Assembly (NCBI GenBank): GCA_046262175.1
Contig: JBHENF010000061.1
Coordinates: 1 to 6,899 of the forward strand
Source: RYN-124 sp046262175
GTDB lineage: Bacteria > Actinomycetota > Actinomycetes > Mycobacteriales > SCTD01
Direction: 5' to 3'
Length of the DNA: 6,899 nucleotides
Within the stretch, counting starts at the first letter, position 1; each line of letters opens with the position of its first letter. Under the pieces are notes generated by a model. The model was given only the letters and a program-made list of their open reading frames with translations. It had not been told where the DNA came from and ran no database searches. Shown here piece after piece: positions 5,544 to 6,899 of the stretch. A program made the position numbers and the translations under genes.

Positions 5544-6893
5544 ATGCGCCGTACGCCGCTCGTCGTCCTGGCTCTGTCCGCCCTCGCCGTCGGCACCGCC
5601 GTCGCCGGCCCCGGCGTTCCGTCGGAGCCCGCCACCGCGAAGCCCTACCCGTCCGTCCCGCACGCCGCGACGTACAAGACGTTCGACGCCGCCGGCCGCG
5701 CCACGGGCACCGCGAAGTGGCACTGGACGTCCACCGGCGGCAACTGCTGCGAAACCTACGTGTCCAACGCCGGCAGCCGGATCCTCGAGTACGGCGGCTC
5801 GCTGCCGTACTACAGCGACGACGCCGGCAAGACCTGGTCGCAGGTCGACTTCCTGACCCCGCTCTACAACGGCGAGGGCGCTCTCGTCGGCGGCCCCGGC
5901 GGCGACGTCTTCGGCATCGGCTGGGACCCGTACACCGGCGACCACCTGCAGGGCGTGAAGTACACCGCGAAGACCAAGACGTGGGAGGTCGCGGAGGCGC
6001 CCATCAAGACGCCGTTCTTCGACCGCGAGTGGATCACGTACGCCAAGGGCCCGTTCGTGCTCGACGGCGTGAAGGTGCCGTACGTGACGATCGTGCGGGG
6101 CGGCACGGTGACTAAGCAGGTCGAGCTGATCAGCGGCGACGGCCTGTCGTACACCACCGTCAGCACGCCGAACTCCGAGGCGACCGGTGAGCCGGTGCGC
6201 ATCACCATCCCGGTCGTGAAGAACGCGGACGCCGACAACTGGCAGCCGAACCCCGGCACCTACACCGTCCCGCTGAACGCAGGCGGCGTGCTGCTGCTGA
6301 ACAACTCCAGCGACGACCTGCCCTGCCCGGCCGCGCGGCTGAACGCCACGACCACCACCTGGGAGTGCGTCCAGCTGCCGTGGGTGCCGAAGGGCGTCGT
6401 CCGGCAGGACTCGCGCGGCTGGCTGACGCAGGTGCAGCAGGTCGGCAACCACGAGCTCGAGCTCGGCACGTCCTCCGACGGCGGGCGCACCTGGCACACC
6501 ACGGTGCTGACGACGCCGGAGGAGAAGCCGTTCGCCGACACCGACTTCTACGACGTGAAGGTCAACGGCAAGCTCGGCCAGGCCGTCGTCGCGACGCGCG
6601 TCAACGACAAGAGGACCAAGAAGGGGCAGGACCTCGTCTGGCGCGTCGACGTGAGCAAGGCGCAGCCGCGGCTGCTCAAGACGTACGCCGTTGGTCTGGG
6701 TGACCTCGCCACCGGTATCGGCGTCGTGTCGGCCCTGTCGGACCGCTTCGACTTCCCGAGTGTGACGCTGCTGCCGAGCGGGCGGATCGTCGCGTCCTTC
6801 GACGACAGCACCACACCGAAGGCGCTGGTCCGCGACACCGTGCCGTCCACGAACCCGAGCGGGCACAGCCCGGCCATCGCGATCCTCGACTAG
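5544..6893 (+). CDS. secreted protein with two Asp-box (BNR) motifs, probable beta-propeller
   Basis: A 449-residue exported protein. The N-terminus is a Sec signal peptide: MRR, a hydrophobic core to about residue 20, and a likely signal-peptidase I site after AVA at 19-21. No lipobox Cys is present. Two exact Asp-boxes (S/T-x-D-x-G-x-T-W) occur at 91-98 (SDDAGKTW) and 310-317 (SSDGGRTW). They mark blade turns of sialidase-like or BNR beta-propellers. DREWITYA at 160-167 resembles the DRxW motif seen in such proteins. I see no Arg triad or FRIP motif proving sialidase activity, so the function is open: a glycan-active enzyme, a binding propeller or a surface protein. Cysteines are C68, C69 (vicinal), C261 and C275, an even number compatible with disulfides. 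The C-terminus looks complete at TAG 6891-6893. The ATG at 5544 lacks a Shine-Dalgarno but is followed directly by the signal peptide. The gene is divergent from the PhoP-like regulator. Confidence 0.85.
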   Translation: MRRTPLVVLALSALAVGTAVAGPGVPSEPATAKPYPSVPHAATYKTFDAAGRATGTAKWHWTSTGGNCCETYVSNAGSRILEYGGSLPYYSDDAGKTWSQVDFLTPLYNGEGALVGGPGGDVFGIGWDPYTGDHLQGVKYTAKTKTWEVAEAPIKTPFFDREWITYAKGPFVLDGVKVPYVTIVRGGTVTKQVELISGDGLSYTTVSTPNSEATGEPVRITIPVVKNADADNWQPNPGTYTVPLNAGGVLLLNNSSDDLPCPAARLNATTTTWECVQLPWVPKGVVRQDSRGWLTQVQQVGNHELELGTSSDGGRTWHTTVLTTPEEKPFADTDFYDVKVNGKLGQAVVATRVNDKRTKKGQDLVWRVDVSKAQPRLLKTYAVGLGDLATGIGVVSALSDRFDFPSVTLLPSGRIVASFDDSTTPKALVRDTVPSTNPSGHSPAIAILD

Positions 6894-6899
6894 CGCCTA

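Noticed and set aside
4754..5635. N-terminal extension of the kinase frame through the response regulator
   Set aside because: It is the regulator gene read in another frame. The kinase begins with a proper TM1 at the ATG overlapping the regulator stop.
5496..6866. 456-residue minus-strand open frame opposite the secreted protein
   Set aside because: The Arg/Val/Gly-rich translation has no domain. The plus strand has a signal peptide and two Asp-boxes.

Overview
The window is a compact, very GC-rich stretch (strong G/C third-position bias, GTG starts, apparently leaderless genes) that looks like the chromosome of a high-GC Gram-positive actinomycete. I cannot place it below that level. It carries seven genes. 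No mobile element, CRISPR array or RNA gene was recognised, and there is no gene-free stretch longer than about 150 bases.

Layout from left to right: (1) a minus-strand alpha/beta hydrolase of the hormone-sensitive-lipase (HSL) type (45-980); (2) a plus-strand GAF plus SpoIIE-type serine phosphatase (1128-2264), divergent from it across a 147-bp region holding a perfect 14-bp palindrome; (3) a minus-strand hypothetical protein with a C-terminal Cys4 zinc-ribbon-like motif (2261-2803), whose stop codon overlaps the phosphatase stop in one shared CTAG; (4) a plus-strand MarR-family repressor (2895-3368), divergent from (3) across 91 bp that contain a perfect 20-bp palindrome at the repressor's own apparently leaderless promoter; (5, 6) a minus-strand two-component operon, a response regulator (4750-5445) followed by its histidine kinase (3377-4753) with an ATGA overlap, resembling the mycobacterial virulence-type PhoP/PhoR pair; (7) a plus-strand secreted protein with two Asp-box (BNR) motifs (5544-6893), divergent from the response regulator across 98 bp.

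The window is rich in regulation: a phosphatase of the partner-switching type, a MarR repressor with a clear candidate operator, and a PhoPR-like pair. The most informative non-coding signal is upstream of the response regulator. Two 7-bp copies (TCACAGG and GCACAGG) are separated by 4 bp, which is the architecture known for mycobacterial PhoP binding sites. They sit where a -35 element would lie for the operon and also in the promoter region of the divergent secreted protein. This suggests autoregulation and a possible link between the sensor and the exported protein. I do not see a wholly new multi-gene system. The less ordinary items are the unassigned zinc-ribbon gene paired with the MarR regulator, the secreted Asp-box protein paired with PhoPR, and the regulatory palindromes.
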